In this document: positions 63,636 through 64,000 of the stretch, piece by piece | Layout of the letters: each line of letters begins with the position of its first letter | Position numbering within the stretch: position 1 is the first letter of the stretch | Source: Amycolatopsis sp. CA-128772 | Lineage (GTDB): Bacteria > Actinomycetota > Actinomycetes > Mycobacteriales > Pseudonocardiaceae | Length of the DNA stretch: 64,000 bases | Direction of reading: 5' to 3' | Assembly (NCBI RefSeq): GCF_002904295.1 | Contig: NZ_PPHG01000067.1 | Location: forward strand, 1 to 64,000 | Made by a program: the position numbers and the translations under genes | Notes under the pieces: generated by a model | The model's database searches: none | Told to the model about the DNA's origin: nothing | Seen by the model: the letters and a program-made list of their open reading frames with translations, nothing else

Positions 63636-64000
63636 TCAGCGGGGGAGGCGGCGGAGGGCTTTGAGGCCGAACGTCATGCCGCGGGACCATAGGGAACCCG
63701 GGACCGCGCGGGGCGGGCGGAGGGCCAGGCCGCGCTGCAGGGCGATCGACTGGGATTCCGTGTACTTCAGGAGCCCTTCGGCGCCGTTGCGGCGGCCGAC
63801 GCCGGAGTCCTTCATGCCGCCCATCGGGACGCCGACGCTGCCGAACGTCGCCGCGTAGCCCTCGTTGACGTTGACCGTCCCGGCCTTCAGCCGCGCCGCG
63901 ACCTCCCAGCCCGCGCGGCCGTTGCGGGACCAGACGCTGGCGTTGAGCCCGAACGGCGTGTCGTTCGCCCGCTCGATCGCGTCCGTGACGTCGGTGTAGC
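63636..64000 (-). CDS. gabD2: Succinate-semialdehyde dehydrogenase, C-terminal part (cut by window edge)
   Basis: The last 120 or so codons of an aldehyde dehydrogenase. NDTPFGLNASVWSRN, VNVNEGYAATFGSVGVPMGG and MKDSGVGRRNGAEGLLKYTE are like Mtb GabD2. The catalytic Cys and Glu lie beyond the window. The family oxidises succinate semialdehyde to succinate with NADP. Confidence 0.83.
   Translation of the reverse strand, partial: YTDVTDAIERANDTPFGLNASVWSRNGRAGWEVAARLKAGTVNVNEGYAATFGSVGVPMGGMKDSGVGRRNGAEGLLKYTESQSIALQRGLALRPPRAVPGSLWSRGMTFGLKALRRLPR

Overview
The window is chromosomal DNA of a high-GC Gram-positive bacterium, most likely Amycolatopsis or a close relative in the Pseudonocardiaceae. 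The reasons are about 70% GC with GTG starts and 4-base gene overlaps, a complete mce4-type import operon, an IdeR-type regulator with every metal ligand in place, a phosphofructokinase with the Asp104/Lys124 signature of the pyrophosphate-dependent enzyme known from Amycolatopsis, an XRE-DUF5753/DUF397 pair, and gene orders shared with Mycobacterium and Streptomyces. The genus is inference. I see no rRNA, tRNA, CRISPR array, transposase or prophage; this is mostly core chromosome.

Layout. 1-1145: the start of an ECF sigma factor and an overlapping sigma-like HTH gene, lower in GC than the rest. 1.5-4.5 kb: ideR-galK-galE. 4.6-10.7 kb: a sulfurtransferase, an acuC deacetylase next to a GNAT/acyl-CoA-synthetase-like acetyltransferase, and a serine hydrolase. 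10.7-24.6 kb: a sterol import and side-chain degradation locus (fadE27-fadE26 divergent from fdxD-hsd4A-SDR-yrbE4AB-mce4ABCDEF-mas4AB) with two KstR-like palindromes; mce4A has an apparent one-base frameshift. 24.6-28.6 kb: a ComJ-like protein, an aminotransferase, a Tat-exported ferritin-like protein and a flavin monooxygenase. 28.8-34.5 kb: a LacI regulator divergent from a cellobiose-type ABC importer and beta-glucosidase (cebEFG-bglC). 34.6-46.5 kb: a conserved actinobacterial block (fadD15, SRPBCC, phosphoesterase, SRPBCC, ArsA-like ATPase, DUF5304-like protein, glkA, then SMI1, NUDIX-PIN fusion, YbdK-type ligase, membrane protein, esterase, acyltransferase, exoribonuclease). 46.4-48.3 kb: a TetR regulator divergent from a TetX-like monooxygenase. 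48.7-51.1 kb: DAHP synthase behind an aromatic leader peptide, and PPi-dependent phosphofructokinase. 51.3-64 kb: a divergent MIO-family lyase, truncated haemoglobin, HxlR and ArsR regulators, a chitinase with a DasR-type operator, DUF2461, pyruvate kinase, TesB thioesterase, XRE/DUF397, a LAL-type LuxR regulator and the end of gabD2.

How the genes work together. The mce4 locus would import sterols and start side-chain beta-oxidation under one KstR-like repressor. The ceb locus takes up and hydrolyses cello-oligosaccharides, and the chitinase feeds amino sugars. glkA, pfp and pyk are glycolytic, and pfp lies beside the DAHP synthase that draws on the same intermediates.

The most unusual features are several families of short repeats. 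A roughly 47-base double-palindrome element lies inside two reading frames and one intergenic region, with a look-alike in mce4C. A 30-base repeat forms tandem or inverted arrays between convergent genes. There is also an 85-base duplication of the glkA 3' end, an aromatic attenuation leader, and an ammonia-lyase homologue that has lost the standard MIO triad.
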